Shown here: positions 63,943-64,000 of the stretch, in pieces
Layout of the letters: each line of letters opens with the position of its first letter
Position numbering within the stretch: position 1 is the first letter of the stretch
Source of the DNA: Acanthornis magna
Taxonomy: Eukaryota > Chordata > Aves > Passeriformes > Acanthizidae
Assembly: GCA_036785705.1 (NCBI GenBank)
Contig: JAWUZG010000176.1
Location: 197,501 to 261,500, forward strand
Direction of reading: 5' to 3'
Length of the DNA stretch: 64,000 nt
The notes under the pieces: model-generated
What the model was told of the DNA's origin: nothing
Seen by the model: only the letters and a program-made list of their open reading frames with translations
Databases searched by the model: none
Position numbers and translations under genes: made by a program

Positions 63943-64000
63943 CGAAAATGTATTGTTTTGGGGCACTTGGACGGTTTATTTGGTTTGATTTTTTGTTTGT

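Noticed and set aside
1..64000. Bacterial-type systems, CRISPR arrays, rRNA or tRNA genes, intact retroviral gag/pol/env
   Set aside because: No spaced direct-repeat array, no dense long coding frames, and the LTRs lack recognisable intact interiors. The repeat content is avian nuclear DNA.

Overview
This window looks like non-coding, AT-rich DNA from a bird nuclear genome, most likely a neoavian. The evidence is the interspersed repeats. At least five copies of the avian CR1 LINE are recognisable, with minus-strand copies beginning in the usual ATCATAGAAT-type tail and the plus-strand copy ending in ATTCTATGAT, and with pieces of CR1 ORF2 still readable. There are also several LTRs of avian endogenous retroviruses, mostly solo. 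I found no convincing protein-coding exon, tRNA, rRNA, CRISPR array, bacterial-type operon or intact retroviral gene. The many short open frames are what AT-rich intergenic DNA, GC-rich LTRs and simple repeats give by chance.

Layout. 1-4.7 kb is unique AT-rich DNA with one small LTR fragment (about 1953-2070). At 4.69-5.55 kb lies a minus-strand CR1, followed closely by 44 perfect CCTCT units (5696-5915). 5.9-29.5 kb is a long gene-desert stretch. It holds only microsatellites, short hairpins, A/T homopolymers, a small CpG-bearing segment near 18.0-18.35 kb and another near 27.2-27.4 kb. 29.56-31.08 kb holds a degraded plus-strand LTR and a possible piece of retroelement interior. 31-37.4 kb is unique apart from a pyrimidine tract. 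37.43-39.3 kb is a CR1 split by a solo LTR, which gives a clear relative age.

The right half is much richer in repeats. It has a solo LTR at 43.9-44.5 kb (minus), CR1 at 44.9-45.7 kb, an LTR at 49.7-50.8 kb (plus), a CR1 retaining part of its endonuclease region at 51.66-53.2 kb, an unexplained GC-rich island at 53.83-54.71 kb, an LTR with an internal duplication at 55.75-57.0 kb (minus), and a plus-strand CR1 at 59.3-59.9 kb. The last 4 kb is AT-rich.

Nothing here works together as a pathway. The window is best read as a record of CR1 and LTR insertion and decay in an intergenic or very long intronic region. I did not find a clear new biological system. The items most worth a second look are the GC-rich island with a membrane-segment-like frame, the CpG-bearing segment with a good splice donor near 18.3 kb, the perfect pentanucleotide array, and the nested and internally duplicated LTRs.
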